Counted from the first letter of the stretch, positions 17,893 to 27,140 are shown. The stretch is DNA of 64,000 bases from Flavobacterium xueshanense (GCF_900112975.1 NZ_FONQ01000001.1:124001-188000), one strand, 5' to 3'. Translations and numbers: made by a program. Notes: generated from the letters alone by a model not told the origin.

Positions 17893-19401
17893 ATGACTCC
17901 AAGTGCAATCCTAATCCTTATCATCGTTTATTTCGCTACATTATTCTACATTTCACATAGAGTCAGCAAAAATGATGATGGGAATGATGCTTTTTTTACC
18001 GCCAATAAAAATTCAAAATGGTATCTAGTTGCTTTTGGAATGATAGGAACCGCTCTTTCCGGTGTAACTTTTATATCTGTTCCGGGAGAAGTAGGCGCCG
18101 CGAGTGGCGAACAATTCAAATATTTTCAGTTTGTACTGGGTAATGCTATCGGATTTATAATAATTACAAAGTTATTATTACCACTGTATTATAGAATGAA
18201 TCTAACCTCTATTTATGGATATATAGAACAGAGAATGGGGCTTTACAGCTACAAAACAGCCGCTACTATTTTCTTGATTAGCAGAACGATAAGCTCTGCA
18301 TTCAGACTCTATTTAGTGGTAATAGTATTACAGCGTTTTGTATTTGATTATTATAATATTCCGTTTGCGTTAACCGTATTAATCTCCTTAATGCTCATTT
18401 TTTCTTACACTTACAGAGGTGGATTGAAAACAATCATTATTACGGATACCTTGCAGACTTTTTTCCTAGTGACATCGGTTTTCCTTACGATCTATTTTAT
18501 TTGCGACAGCATGAATTTAAGTGCCGTTAGCGCTTTTAACGAAGTTAAAAACAGTAATTATTCACAAATATTTTTCTTTGATGATTTTTTAGGAAGTAAA
18601 TTTCATTTTGTAAAACAAATATTAGGAGGAATGTTCGTTACTATAGCCATGACTGGGCTGGATCAAGATTTAATGCAAAAAAATCTGAGCTGTAAGAACA
18701 TTGGTGATGCACAAAAAAACATGTTTACCTTTACGGGAATCTTCGTTATAATCAATATTTTCTTTTTAAGTGTTGGTGCTTTACTATATATTTATGCAGA
18801 AAAAAACGGAATTGCAGTCCCTGTTGATTTAATTACAAATAAACCCAGAACTGATTTGCTTTTTCCTGAAATCGCATTGAATCATTTAGCAACAATTCCG
18901 GCAATTATATTTTTATTAGGAATTATTGCAGCCACTTTTGCCACTACTGATTCTGCTCTGACGGCTTTAACCACCTCTTTTTGTGTAGATTTTTTGGGAA
19001 TGAGCAAAGCCGAAAATAGCCATAAACAAAATTCCGTTCGTAAAAGGCATATTGTTCACCTCAGTTTTTCAGCATTAATCTTCTTTGTAATACTCGTTTT
19101 TAATTCAATCAATGATAGCTCTGTTGTTGGAATGATATTTAAGGTTGCATCTTACACTTATGGTCCTTTATTAGGATTATATGCTTTTGGTCTGTTTCAA
19201 AAATCAAGAAACGTAAATGATAAATTAGTCCCATTTATATGCCTGTTAGCCCCTTTCTTAACGTACATTATAAATGAAAACTCTAAAATATTATTTTCGG
19301 GTTATGTGTTTGATAATGAATTAATAGTGCTAAACGGACTTTTAACTTACTTAGGATTATTCCTGACAAGCTCCCAAAGCATTAAAAAAATTAGTTTTTA
19401 A
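17893..19401 (+). CDS. Sodium:solute symporter (SSS family), probable MurNAc importer
   Basis: 502 residues with about 13 hydrophobic spans, an inner-membrane protein. SSS-family features include GTALSGVTFISVPGEVG near residue 50, LYYRMNLTSIYGYIEQRMG near 100, MTGLDQDLMQKNLSCKN and ATFATTDSALTALTTSF, the last matching the sodium-site helix. Position between murQ and the NagZ-AmiE fusion gene points to import of MurNAc or a related amino sugar. As a symporter it would deliver the sugar unphosphorylated, unlike the MurP PTS of E. coli. Similar sialic acid symporters are the main alternative model. Confidence 0.88.
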   Translation: MTPSAILILIIVYFATLFYISHRVSKNDDGNDAFFTANKNSKWYLVAFGMIGTALSGVTFISVPGEVGAASGEQFKYFQFVLGNAIGFIIITKLLLPLYYRMNLTSIYGYIEQRMGLYSYKTAATIFLISRTISSAFRLYLVVIVLQRFVFDYYNIPFALTVLISLMLIFSYTYRGGLKTIIITDTLQTFFLVTSVFLTIYFICDSMNLSAVSAFNEVKNSNYSQIFFFDDFLGSKFHFVKQILGGMFVTIAMTGLDQDLMQKNLSCKNIGDAQKNMFTFTGIFVIINIFFLSVGALLYIYAEKNGIAVPVDLITNKPRTDLLFPEIALNHLATIPAIIFLLGIIAATFATTDSALTALTTSFCVDFLGMSKAENSHKQNSVRKRHIVHLSFSALIFFVILVFNSINDSSVVGMIFKVASYTYGPLLGLYAFGLFQKSRNVNDKLVPFICLLAPFLTYIINENSKILFSGYVFDNELIVLNGLLTYLGLFLTSSQSIKKISF

Positions 19402-19454
19402 ATCCCATTAAAAACATATATAATTAAACAATCAATTGCACTAAAAATAATTCG

Positions 19455-22454
19455 ATGAAAAATTACTTTATAAAGATTAGCCTTTACGCCGCATTTATAT
19501 TTTTGATTACCAATTGTGCTACTTTTAAAAAAAATAATACAATTACCGCTTTAAAAAAAGCTTCCTTTTCAGAAGAGATAGATATTTATATTCCTAAAAA
19601 TAAATCAGAAAGAAAGACTTTTTTTAAAAATTCTGAAAGGGAAACGATTTGGGCCGACAGCATTTACAATAAGATGTCGCTTCAGGAAAAAATAGGGCAA
19701 CTATTTATGATTTCGGCATATTCCAATAAAGATTCCGTTCATGAAAATACAACCAAGGCATTAATTGAAAATTATAAAATAGGTGGTGTAATTTTTTTTC
19801 AAGGCGGACCAGTTCGTCAGGCTAAATTAACAAATCAATATCAGTCTAAAGCCAAAGTTCCTTTGTTCATTGGCCTTGATGCAGAATGGGGCTTAAGTAT
19901 GCGATTAGATTCTACATATCGTTATCCTTGGAATATGACTTTGGGAGCAATTCAAAACTTAAATTTAATTGAAAATGTAGGAAAGAATATGGCCAGTGAA
20001 AGCAAGCGAATGGGAATTCATTTCAACTTTGCCCCAGTCCTTGACATTAATACCAATCCTAAAAATCCTATTATTGGAAACCGCTCTTTTGGTGAAAACA
20101 AACTTAATGTTGGTAACAAAGCTGTCGCTTTAATGAAAGGAGTTCAAAGCCAGGGCGTTTTTAGCACCGGAAAACATTTTCCCGGTCATGGAGATACATC
20201 AACCGATTCGCACCTGACATTACCTCTAGTTAATTTCTCAAAAGAACGAATTGATTTGGTTGAATTGTATCCATACAAAAGAATGTTTGATGAAGGATTA
20301 GTATCTGTAATGGTTGCACATCTAAACATTCCTAGCTTAGAACCAAAGGAAAACTATCCTTCTTCAGCTTCTTATAATGTGGTAACCAATCTACTTCAAA
20401 AGCAATTAGGTTTTGATGGTTTAATTTTTACCGATGGTTTAGCAATGAAAGCGGCAAGCAATTTCAAAGCTCCTGGTGATCTGGAATTAGCTGCACTTCT
20501 TGCTGGTAATGATATTTTACTTTGTCCGGAAGATATTCCAATAGCAGTCCAAAAACTTGAAACGGCCTATAATGATGGTGTTATTACGGAGCAACGTTTG
20601 TCCTATTCGGTAAAAAAAATATTACATTATAAATTTAAAGCAGGATTAAATAAATACAAGGCAATCGACATAGCAAACTTATACAATGATATCAATCCTT
20701 CACACAATGATGCTTTGCACTATCAATTGTATGAAAATGCTATTACCGTTTTAAAAAATGAAAAAGAAATACTTCCTATCAAAAATTTAGATCAAAAAAT
20801 TGCATACGTAAAACTGGGAGATGATGTCAACAGCGCTTTTTTAACAACATTAAAAAAATATACCGAAGTGACCGAAATATCAAACACCGATATTGCTAGT
20901 CTAAACACCGAATTAAAAAAATACAATACTGTTATCATTGGTTTCCATAAATTAAACAAAACTTGGGAAAAACAGAATTTTACGGAAACTGAATTGCTTT
21001 GGTTACAAAAAATTGCAAAGCACAACAAAGTAATTTTAGATATTTTCACAAAACCTTACTCCCTATTGCCAATCACTAATTTTGACGACATTGACGGATT
21101 AGTAGTTTCTTACCAAAACTCTGATATAAGTCAGGTAGTTTCAGCAGAATTACTATTTGGAGCTATCGAAGCCAAAGGAAAATTGCCCGTATCCATTAAT
21201 TCATCCTTCCATACAAATGAGGGCTTATCAACCAAAAAATTAAACCGTTTGGGTTTTACAACCCCAGAAAATGAAGGAATGAATCCACTGATTTTATCTA
21301 AAATCGATGCTATAGCTCAAAAAGCAATTGATGGTAAAATGACTCCCGGAATGCAGGTGCTTGTCGCTCGAAAAGGAAATGTGATTTTCCAGAAATCCTA
21401 TGGTTACCATACTTATGATAATACCACGAAAGTTTTAAATTCGGACTTATATGATGTAGCCTCGATTTCAAAAATGATTTCGACGCTGCCTAACGTGATG
21501 CAATTATACGATCAAAATAAAGTGAATCTGGATACCAAATTAAAAAAAATGGTTCCTCTTTTTGCAAAAACAAATAAAGAAAACATCAACTTCAAGGATT
21601 TACTGACCCACTATGCGGGGCTTCAGGCCTGGATTCCATTTTACAAAGCAACCTTGGACACTGAAAACAAGCCTTTGGAAAAATATTATAACAAAATAGC
21701 TGACTCCCAATTTTCCACAAAAGTAGCCGACGGTCTTTTTATTAGAAATGATTATCACGATACCATAATGAAAATCATTGCCAATAGCCCATTGTCCATT
21801 AAAAGAGAATACAAATACAGCGATTTCACTTTCATTATCCTGAAAGAATACCTCGAAAGAAAAACTAAAAAGAAATTAGAAGTTTTAAGCCAGAAAAATT
21901 TTTACAGCTCACTTGGAATGAATAATACTCTTTACAATCCCTTAAAAAAATTTGATAAAAATGGAATTGCACCGACTGAAGTTGACAGTTATTTTAGACA
22001 CCAAGTTGTTCAGGGATACGTTCATGATATGGCAGCGGCAATGGAAGGTGGAATAGCCGGTCATGCCGGAATTTTTTCTAACGCTATGGATGTCGCCAAA
22101 ATGATGCAGCTTTTTTTACAAAAAGGAAATTACGGCAATAGGCAATATTTTTCCGAAAAAACATTCGATGCCTTCAACACTTCCTATTACAGTTCTGAAG
22201 GAGTTCATAGAGGTTTAGGTTTTGATAAAAGAATTGGAAAAGAAGGATCTACCTGTACCTGTGTTTCTGAATCCAGTTTTGGTCATACCGGATTCACCGG
22301 GAACATAGCCTGGGTCGATCCCGAAACAAAAATCGTCTATGTTTTCCTATCCAATAGAACCTATCCGGAAGTTTCTGGTGAAGGAAATAAATTATCTAAA
22401 GAAAAAATTCGTGAAGACATTCAGCAAATAATTCAGGAAGCTATAATCAAATAA
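19455..22454 (+). CDS. Lipoprotein fusing NagZ-type beta-N-acetylglucosaminidase (GH3) and AmiE-like serine hydrolase
   Basis: 999 residues; a type II signal ends at C21 (FLITNC), so it is membrane-anchored outside the cytoplasm. Residues about 75-600 are GH3: KHFPGHGDTSTDSH at 240-253 includes the NagZ-type D251-S252-H253 dyad, and FTDG holds nucleophile D327. Residues about 615-995 are a beta-lactamase-fold hydrolase with S670-I-S-K673, YSD and HTG at 944-946. In B. subtilis these functions are two proteins: NagZ, which removes GlcNAc, and AmiE, which cuts the MurNAc-L-Ala amide bond. Together with NamZ they would reduce peptidoglycan to free sugars and peptide. The serine hydrolase could instead be a DD-peptidase or esterase. 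Confidence 0.92.
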   Translation: MKNYFIKISLYAAFIFLITNCATFKKNNTITALKKASFSEEIDIYIPKNKSERKTFFKNSERETIWADSIYNKMSLQEKIGQLFMISAYSNKDSVHENTTKALIENYKIGGVIFFQGGPVRQAKLTNQYQSKAKVPLFIGLDAEWGLSMRLDSTYRYPWNMTLGAIQNLNLIENVGKNMASESKRMGIHFNFAPVLDINTNPKNPIIGNRSFGENKLNVGNKAVALMKGVQSQGVFSTGKHFPGHGDTSTDSHLTLPLVNFSKERIDLVELYPYKRMFDEGLVSVMVAHLNIPSLEPKENYPSSASYNVVTNLLQKQLGFDGLIFTDGLAMKAASNFKAPGDLELAALLAGNDILLCPEDIPIAVQKLETAYNDGVITEQRLSYSVKKILHYKFKAGLNKYKAIDIANLYNDINPSHNDALHYQLYENAITVLKNEKEILPIKNLDQKIAYVKLGDDVNSAFLTTLKKYTEVTEISNTDIASLNTELKKYNTVIIGFHKLNKTWEKQNFTETELLWLQKIAKHNKVILDIFTKPYSLLPITNFDDIDGLVVSYQNSDISQVVSAELLFGAIEAKGKLPVSINSSFHTNEGLSTKKLNRLGFTTPENEGMNPLILSKIDAIAQKAIDGKMTPGMQVLVARKGNVIFQKSYGYHTYDNTTKVLNSDLYDVASISKMISTLPNVMQLYDQNKVNLDTKLKKMVPLFAKTNKENINFKDLLTHYAGLQAWIPFYKATLDTENKPLEKYYNKIADSQFSTKVADGLFIRNDYHDTIMKIIANSPLSIKREYKYSDFTFIILKEYLERKTKKKLEVLSQKNFYSSLGMNNTLYNPLKKFDKNGIAPTEVDSYFRHQVVQGYVHDMAAAMEGGIAGHAGIFSNAMDVAKMMQLFLQKGNYGNRQYFSEKTFDAFNTSYYSSEGVHRGLGFDKRIGKEGSTCTCVSESSFGHTGFTGNIAWVDPETKIVYVFLSNRTYPEVSGEGNKLSKEKIREDIQQIIQEAIIK

Positions 22455-22533
22455 AATTGTTGACACCATCTTACTAAACTCAAATAAAGTGTGTTTCAAA
22501 TGATTAAATTAACCCAATAATCTAAACAAAAAA

Positions 22534-23805
22534 ATGACAAAAGAGCGTTTAATTTCACTAGATGTATTCAGAGGATTTACCATTTTATTAATGACTATTG
22601 TCAACAACCCGGGAAGTTGGACTGCTATTTATCCGCCTTTGGCACACGCAGAATGGCACGGCTGTACTCCGACCGATTTAGTTTTTCCATTTTTTATTTT
22701 TATAATGGGTAGCGCAATCCCTTTTGCAATGCCAACGAAACAATTTGACTATGCAGTTTTTAATAAAATTATAGTTCGATCCTTACGAATTTTCTGTTTG
22801 GGATTATTTTTAAATTATTTTAGTAGAATTGAATTATTGGGCTTAGAGGGGATTTCCTTGTTACTACTCAGGCTAATTATAACCTTTGCAGTCGCTTATG
22901 CACTTTTAGGGAACTTTAGTTTAAAAATTAAAACCTATCTCGTTTTTGGAATTTTTGCAATATTACTAATCTTAGCATACAGTCAAATTGAAACATTTCA
23001 GGATGTACGAATCCCGGGAGTTTTACAGCGAATAGGAATTGTATATTTTTTTGTCTCTCTTTTATATTTAAAAACAAATCTGAAAATACAACTTTTGGTT
23101 GCTGCCGCAATTTTATTGGGTTACTGGATCGTAATGGCTTTTGTTCCCGTTCCGGGATTTGGTGCCGCAAATTTTGAAAAAGGCACCAATTTAGCTGCCT
23201 GGTTGGATAATTTAGTCTTAAAAGGTCATTTATGGAGTTATTCCAAAACTTGGGATCCAGAAGGAATTTTGAGTACTTTACCTGCTATTGCAACTGGGAT
23301 TTTTGGAATGCTCATAGGTCAGGTATTAAACTTAAAAATTCCAAAAATTGAAATTATCAAAAAAACAGCTATAATAGGAATTGCTTTACTGAGTACAGGT
23401 TTGCTTTGGAGCATCGTATTTCCTATAAACAAATCACTTTGGACAAGCTCTTATGTATTGTATACTGCTGGTATTGCCACAATATGCTTAACCCTATTAT
23501 ACTGGATAATTGATGTTTTAAATTATAAAAAATGGATTAAACTGTTTTTAATTTGGGGGGTAAATCCCATGATTGTATTTTTCTTTTCTGGCATTATTCC
23601 AAGAGTTTTAAGCGCCATTAAGATTAAAAATCCAGAAATAGCAACTGAAAAAATTAATCTTCAGAGTTATATTTATAATCATAATATTGTTCCTCTTTTT
23701 AGCAATCCATTGGATGCTTCCTTGACTTACGCATTAGTTTATGCTGTTTTTTGGTCCTTTATACTTTGGATTTTCTATAAAAACAAAATGATTTTTAAAG
23801 TGTAA
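22534..23805 (+). CDS. NagX-like membrane protein (DUF5009 / heparan glucosaminide acetyltransferase type)
   Basis: 423 residues with about ten hydrophobic spans. It begins KERLISLDVFRGFTILLM and has WHGCTPTDLVFPFFIFIMG and VRIPGVLQRIGIVYF, the marks of the COG4299 family, which includes human HGSNAT (acetylates terminal glucosamine across a membrane) and NagX of bacterial GlcNAc regulons. It is the last gene of the namZ operon, 79 nt after the fusion gene. It may transport GlcNAc or acetylate amino sugars; the family's bacterial role is not settled. No clear terminator follows. Confidence 0.85.
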   Translation: MTKERLISLDVFRGFTILLMTIVNNPGSWTAIYPPLAHAEWHGCTPTDLVFPFFIFIMGSAIPFAMPTKQFDYAVFNKIIVRSLRIFCLGLFLNYFSRIELLGLEGISLLLLRLIITFAVAYALLGNFSLKIKTYLVFGIFAILLILAYSQIETFQDVRIPGVLQRIGIVYFFVSLLYLKTNLKIQLLVAAAILLGYWIVMAFVPVPGFGAANFEKGTNLAAWLDNLVLKGHLWSYSKTWDPEGILSTLPAIATGIFGMLIGQVLNLKIPKIEIIKKTAIIGIALLSTGLLWSIVFPINKSLWTSSYVLYTAGIATICLTLLYWIIDVLNYKKWIKLFLIWGVNPMIVFFFSGIIPRVLSAIKIKNPEIATEKINLQSYIYNHNIVPLFSNPLDASLTYALVYAVFWSFILWIFYKNKMIFKV

Positions 23806-23959
23806 TCGCTATTTCGGTCGAAAATAACATACAATGCGAATCAAAGATTAAAATAGAAGCTGCAGATATAACAAAATAGAAAGAAATTTCTTTCATACAA
23901 TCTGTTTTAAAGTCCGAAAATCAGTACATTTAAGGTGTATTCGAACCACTTTTAAACAT

Positions 23960-24430
23960 GTGATTATTCAAACTAAAGCCTTAAAATTAATCCAAATTTA
24001 TTCAACAATTTGCGAACAATTTGAAAAAATTTTAAAATATACCTGTCAGCGATTCCGCAATAATTACAAGTAAGATTTAACAGATCAAGAAATTATGACA
24101 ATTTACTTATTTGCATTACAAGAGGAACAGCAAATTACCCCAGCATCTGTCAATGATTTAACCGTATTCAAAAAAGTATGGTCAACTAAAGAAAATAGAT
24201 TCTTTTTTGGTAATAAAATCTATCAAAAGAAAGAGCTTTCTCTAATTTTGAAAATGAAAAAAATTCTGTAGTGATGACAACTGTAAAAGCATTAAAAAGA
24301 GAGTGTCAAGAAATTAGAAATAGGGTTAAAGTTCCAAACGACTTGTATTTATCACTGATATCAAAAGTTGGACTGCCATGAGGATCCCTTTTTATTGGTT
24401 CTTAGATTCAATTAATTTAACACTAACAAT
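23960..24430 (+). pseudogene. Broken transposase (IS4/IS982-like DDE type) with internal deletion
   Basis: Joining frames gives a recognisable Bacteroidota transposase in pieces. An N-terminal part (IYSTICEQFEKILKYTCQRF, then a TAA at 24071-24073, then DLTDQEIMTIYLFALQEEQ) jumps directly to a middle part (ITPASVNDLTVFKKVW, NRFFFGNKIYQKK). After a frameshift near 24235-24260 comes SVVMTTVKALKRECQEIRNR and a degraded C-terminal piece (SLISKVGLP, stop at 24379-24381, then GSLFIG). The core between the first two parts is missing, so it cannot be active. The family name is from memory of similar proteins. No inverted terminal repeats were found. Confidence 0.6.
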
Positions 24431-24484
24431 TTTATAATAATCTTCAAGAAATTCGTTAGATTTTTCAAGATTACCCGCTACTAG

Positions 24485-24514
24485 AAAGCTTCAGAGAAAT
24501 CTGGAGCTTTTTTT
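24485..24514 (+). terminator. Terminator-like hairpin after the transposase relic
   Basis: AAAGCTTCAGA (24485-24495) pairs with TCTGGAGCTTT (24500-24510) with one G-T pair and a GAAA loop, followed by TTTT. It is well formed although no intact plus-strand gene lies before it; it may have served the lost gene. Confidence 0.6.
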
Positions 24515-25066
24515 GTTTTAAAACCTTTTATAAATTTGTTGTTTAGAATTTGTAAAATCTTTTAGACTTAAGTAATGGAAGAAAACGTAATATTTTTAAA
24601 AGCCAAAACAATATCAATAATACGGTTCGGAATTATATGTATGATCTTTACCTCTGTTAAGAATCCTTTTGGCAGAAACTGGCATAAGAAATAGTTACCT
24701 TATTTATCTTCATGTTTTTACAACTTCAATTCTTTTTCAATTATTTCTCTTTCAATTATTTTCTGGAACGCTACTTTTACAACTTCAAAAAGAGAAAACT
24801 AAAATGGATTGGATTAAGAAACCTATTTACACTTCAATTAACTTTTGAAAAATTAATTTGAAAGACATTAATCTTTAGAAACATTAAGAAAGAAAATGTG
24901 TCGACAGATTTAAAATTTATGTAAAGAACAAAAAAAAATATGTATTGAATTGGATAACCTTTTAAACTCAGCTAAAAATTCTTAAATAGTTAACACGTTA
25001 AAAAACGTTCTGTTATTTAATGAATTAATGCGAATAAGTAATAAATAAAGTCCTCAATTTACCTAA

Positions 25067-25103
25067 TAAAAAAAACCTATGAAACAAGTCTCACAGGTTT
25101 TTT
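25067..25103 (-). terminator. Terminator of the leucine-rich-repeat gene
   Basis: The stem 25070-25085 with 25088-25103 has 16 positions with two mismatches and ends in A- and T-runs on either side, so it can work in both directions. It lies about 90 nt after the stop of the minus-strand gene starting at 26045. Confidence 0.6.
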
Positions 25104-25190
25104 ACCAACTACGTTTATTAAAATTAACATAACCAAAAATCAACTAAATTCTATTTTGTTAAAAGTACGTATCTGTTATTTGTTTGAAAT

Positions 25191-26045
25191 TTAATCTTCT
25201 GAAACAATGGCTGAATTTCTGTCGGTCGTCACATCCAATAAAACTGTAATTCCCTGCTCATTTAACATCGTCATGTTCAAGGTATCCAAAACAGCTAAAT
25301 CTTTAGATACAAGACCGTTAAATCTGTTGTAAGAAATGTTCATTTCTTTAAGATGATCTAATTTTTCCAATTGCATTGGAACCTGTCCAATCATTTTATT
25401 GTCAAACAAACTAAGGTTTTCCAGAGAGGTCATGTTCTCTACATCGCGACTTAATTCTCCCACAAGTTTATTACTGTTAAGAAGTAATGTTTTTATTGTT
25501 TTGATGTCATAAAGCGAATTTGGAATTTCTCCCTCAATTTCGTTATTAAATAATGATAATATTTCTAATTGCTTCAAAGCTCCAATTTGCATTGGTAATT
25601 CTCCTGATAGAGAATTCATATACAACTCTAAATCTTTCAAATTACTCATTTCGCAAACTGAAGGTGGAATTGTTCCTGATAATTTATTGAACGAAAGATT
25701 CAACACTTTCATTTCTTTTAGTTTTCCGATCGTCGAAGGAATATTTCCTGAAATTTGATTTTTGTGTAAATCCAATTCTTGAAGACTCACCAAGTTCACA
25801 ATTTCAACGGGAATCTCACCCACTAGATTATTATCAGCTAAACGAACGGAAATTACTTTTTCATCCAATACCTTAACTCCGTACCAAGTAGAAACTGGCG
25901 ATAATAAATCCCATTTTACAGTCCATTGGTTTCCATTAGTCGATTGGTACAGTTTAATTAACGCATCTTTTTCTGATTGGGACACATTGGCAAACATCGA
26001 AATAGAAAATAAAAGGATGAATAATAAAGTGGTTATTTTTTTCAT
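25191..26045 (-). CDS. Secreted leucine-rich-repeat protein
   Basis: 284 residues with a signal peptide (about 1-19, ending MFANVSQ). An N-terminal cap similar to plant LRR proteins (ALIKLYQSTNGNQWTVKWDL) is followed by about seven repeats of 23-24 residues, such as LQELDLHKNQISGNIPSTIG and LEILSLFNNEIEGEIPNSLY, of the plant-specific LxGxIP type. No C-terminal secretion or anchoring domain follows. Such proteins usually bind protein or glycan ligands outside the cell; the partner is unknown. It stands alone between decayed genes, with its own terminator downstream. Confidence 0.88.
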   Translation of the reverse strand: MKKITTLLFILLFSISMFANVSQSEKDALIKLYQSTNGNQWTVKWDLLSPVSTWYGVKVLDEKVISVRLADNNLVGEIPVEIVNLVSLQELDLHKNQISGNIPSTIGKLKEMKVLNLSFNKLSGTIPPSVCEMSNLKDLELYMNSLSGELPMQIGALKQLEILSLFNNEIEGEIPNSLYDIKTIKTLLLNSNKLVGELSRDVENMTSLENLSLFDNKMIGQVPMQLEKLDHLKEMNISYNRFNGLVSKDLAVLDTLNMTMLNEQGITVLLDVTTDRNSAIVSED

Positions 26046-26169
26046 TATTAAGATGTTTTTTCTTTTTGTGTACCTAAAACTACTTTAATTACAGTTGATC
26101 TGCAAATAAAACCGATAAACTACATTGTTTTGTTTTTTATATACTGTAAAAACTTACAATTTTACTTTT

Positions 26170-26199
26170 TTGTCGTTAATTTATAATTCATTAAATTTG
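26170..26199 (+). promoter_or_regulatory. Promoter of the DUF1761 pseudogene
   Basis: TTG at 26170-26172, a 19-nt spacer and TAAATTTG at 26192-26199 form a full Bacteroidota promoter 25 nt before the ATG at 26225. It is intact though the gene behind it is broken. Confidence 0.55.
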
Positions 26200-26224
26200 A
26201 TTTAATGACCACAAAACCAAATTT

Positions 26225-26706
26225 ATGGAAATCAATTTCTTAACACTATTTGTTGCGGCTTTATCGACACTTATAATCAGATTTTTTTGGTACCGCCCAA
26301 AAGTTTTTGGAACTATTTGGATGAAGGAATCAGGTCTTACCTACAAAACCTGAAAGGAGGAAATGTGCTTATGATATTTGGAACTTCATTACTTTATGCT
26401 TTTTTTATAAGCTTTGTTCTGCAATAATTAACCATACATCAAAAGGGCACAATAGGCATGATTGGAGGAGATTCCAGCATTGCCAAACCATCCTACTCTG
26501 CATTCATGAATGATTATGGAACCGCATTTAGAACCTTAAAAAATGGAGCTTTACAAGGATTTATGACTGGACTCTTTTTTGCTTTACCAATTATTGCAAC
26601 AAATGCTTTGTATGAAAGAAGAAGTTTCAAATACACGTTTGTAACGGTTGGATTTTGGATAATGTGCCTTACAATTATGGGTGGAATTATATGTGCCTGG
26701 AAATAA
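26225..26706 (+). pseudogene. DUF1761-family membrane protein gene with a frameshift and a stop codon
   Basis: The ATG at 26225 starts MEINFLTLFVAALSTLIIRF and WYRPKVFGTIWMKESGL, the usual DUF1761 N-terminus, but reaches TGA at 26351-26353. Shifting frame at about 26350 continues the family pattern (LKGGNVLMIFGTSLLYAFFI) until TAA at 26425-26427, after which the same frame goes on (LTIHQKGTIGMIGGDSS, then YGTAFRTLKNGALQGFM to the end at 26706). The two lesions split one protein of about 160 residues. The segment 26458-26706 is open for 82 codons and could be read from its own ATG, but would lack the first membrane helices. The function of DUF1761 is unknown. Confidence 0.8.
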
Positions 26707-26764
26707 ACATTCGTTTTGATTTGAAATAAATTTCGGCTATCAATAAGCTAGTCAAAATTTATTT

Positions 26765-27043
26765 TTATTGAATTTTTTCTATGGCTTTTGCCAAATCAAC
26801 GTCCTTATCAGTTATACCTCCAGCATCATGTGTGGTCAGGCGAATCGTAACTTTGTTGTACACATTGAATAATTCCGGGTGGTGATTGCTTTTCTCAGCT
26901 GTTAATCCTACTTTCACGATAAAACCAAGAGCTTGAGTAAAATCTAAGAATTTAAAGTTTTTCTCTATTCCGTTATTGATAAACTTCCAATCTTTTAGTA
27001 CTTTCAACTCGGTTTGAATAGATTCCTCTGAATAGGTTTTCAT
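26765..27043 (-). CDS. 4a-hydroxytetrahydrobiopterin dehydratase (pterin carbinolamine dehydratase)
   Basis: 92 residues, the normal size. [20 protein letters not shown] is the active-site region with the conserved His-His-Pro, and [16 protein letters not shown] is the usual C-terminal motif. The enzyme dehydrates the 4a-carbinolamine formed by aromatic amino acid hydroxylases, regenerating the pterin cofactor in the cytoplasm. No hydroxylase gene is nearby. It is divergent from the next gene across 97 nt. Confidence 0.93.
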   Translation of the reverse strand: MKTYSEESIQTELKVLKDWKFINNGIEKNFKFLDFTQALGFIVKVGLTAEKSNHHPELFNVYNKVTIRLTTHDAGGITDKDVDLAKAIEKIQ

Positions 27044-27140
27044 AATTTGTTTTTTTATTTATATAAAGTTAAGTAAATTAGAGACAATCCATAATACTTT
27101 AACTTTATTAACTAATTTTGGAAAAATATTTCCAAACAAA

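Larger units (their letters stand above)
23806..25190. other. 1.4-kb stretch without an intact gene
   Basis: It contains the transposase relic at 23960-24430, a terminator-like hairpin at 24485-24514, several short frames of no recognisable family (for example the 39-codon frame at 24575-24694) and the terminator at 25067-25103. The rest, very AT-rich, shows nothing I can identify. It separates the amino-sugar island from the following genes and looks like decayed DNA. Confidence 0.7.

Noticed and set aside
24392..24490. Minus-strand peptide ending EDYYKIVSVKLIESKNQ
   Set aside because: Looks protein-like but is short, has no start, overlaps the transposase relic on the other strand, and matches no family I know.
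24575..24694. 39-codon frame beginning MEENVIFLKAKT
   Set aside because: No recognisable family, no promoter and no conserved context; likely chance in decayed DNA.
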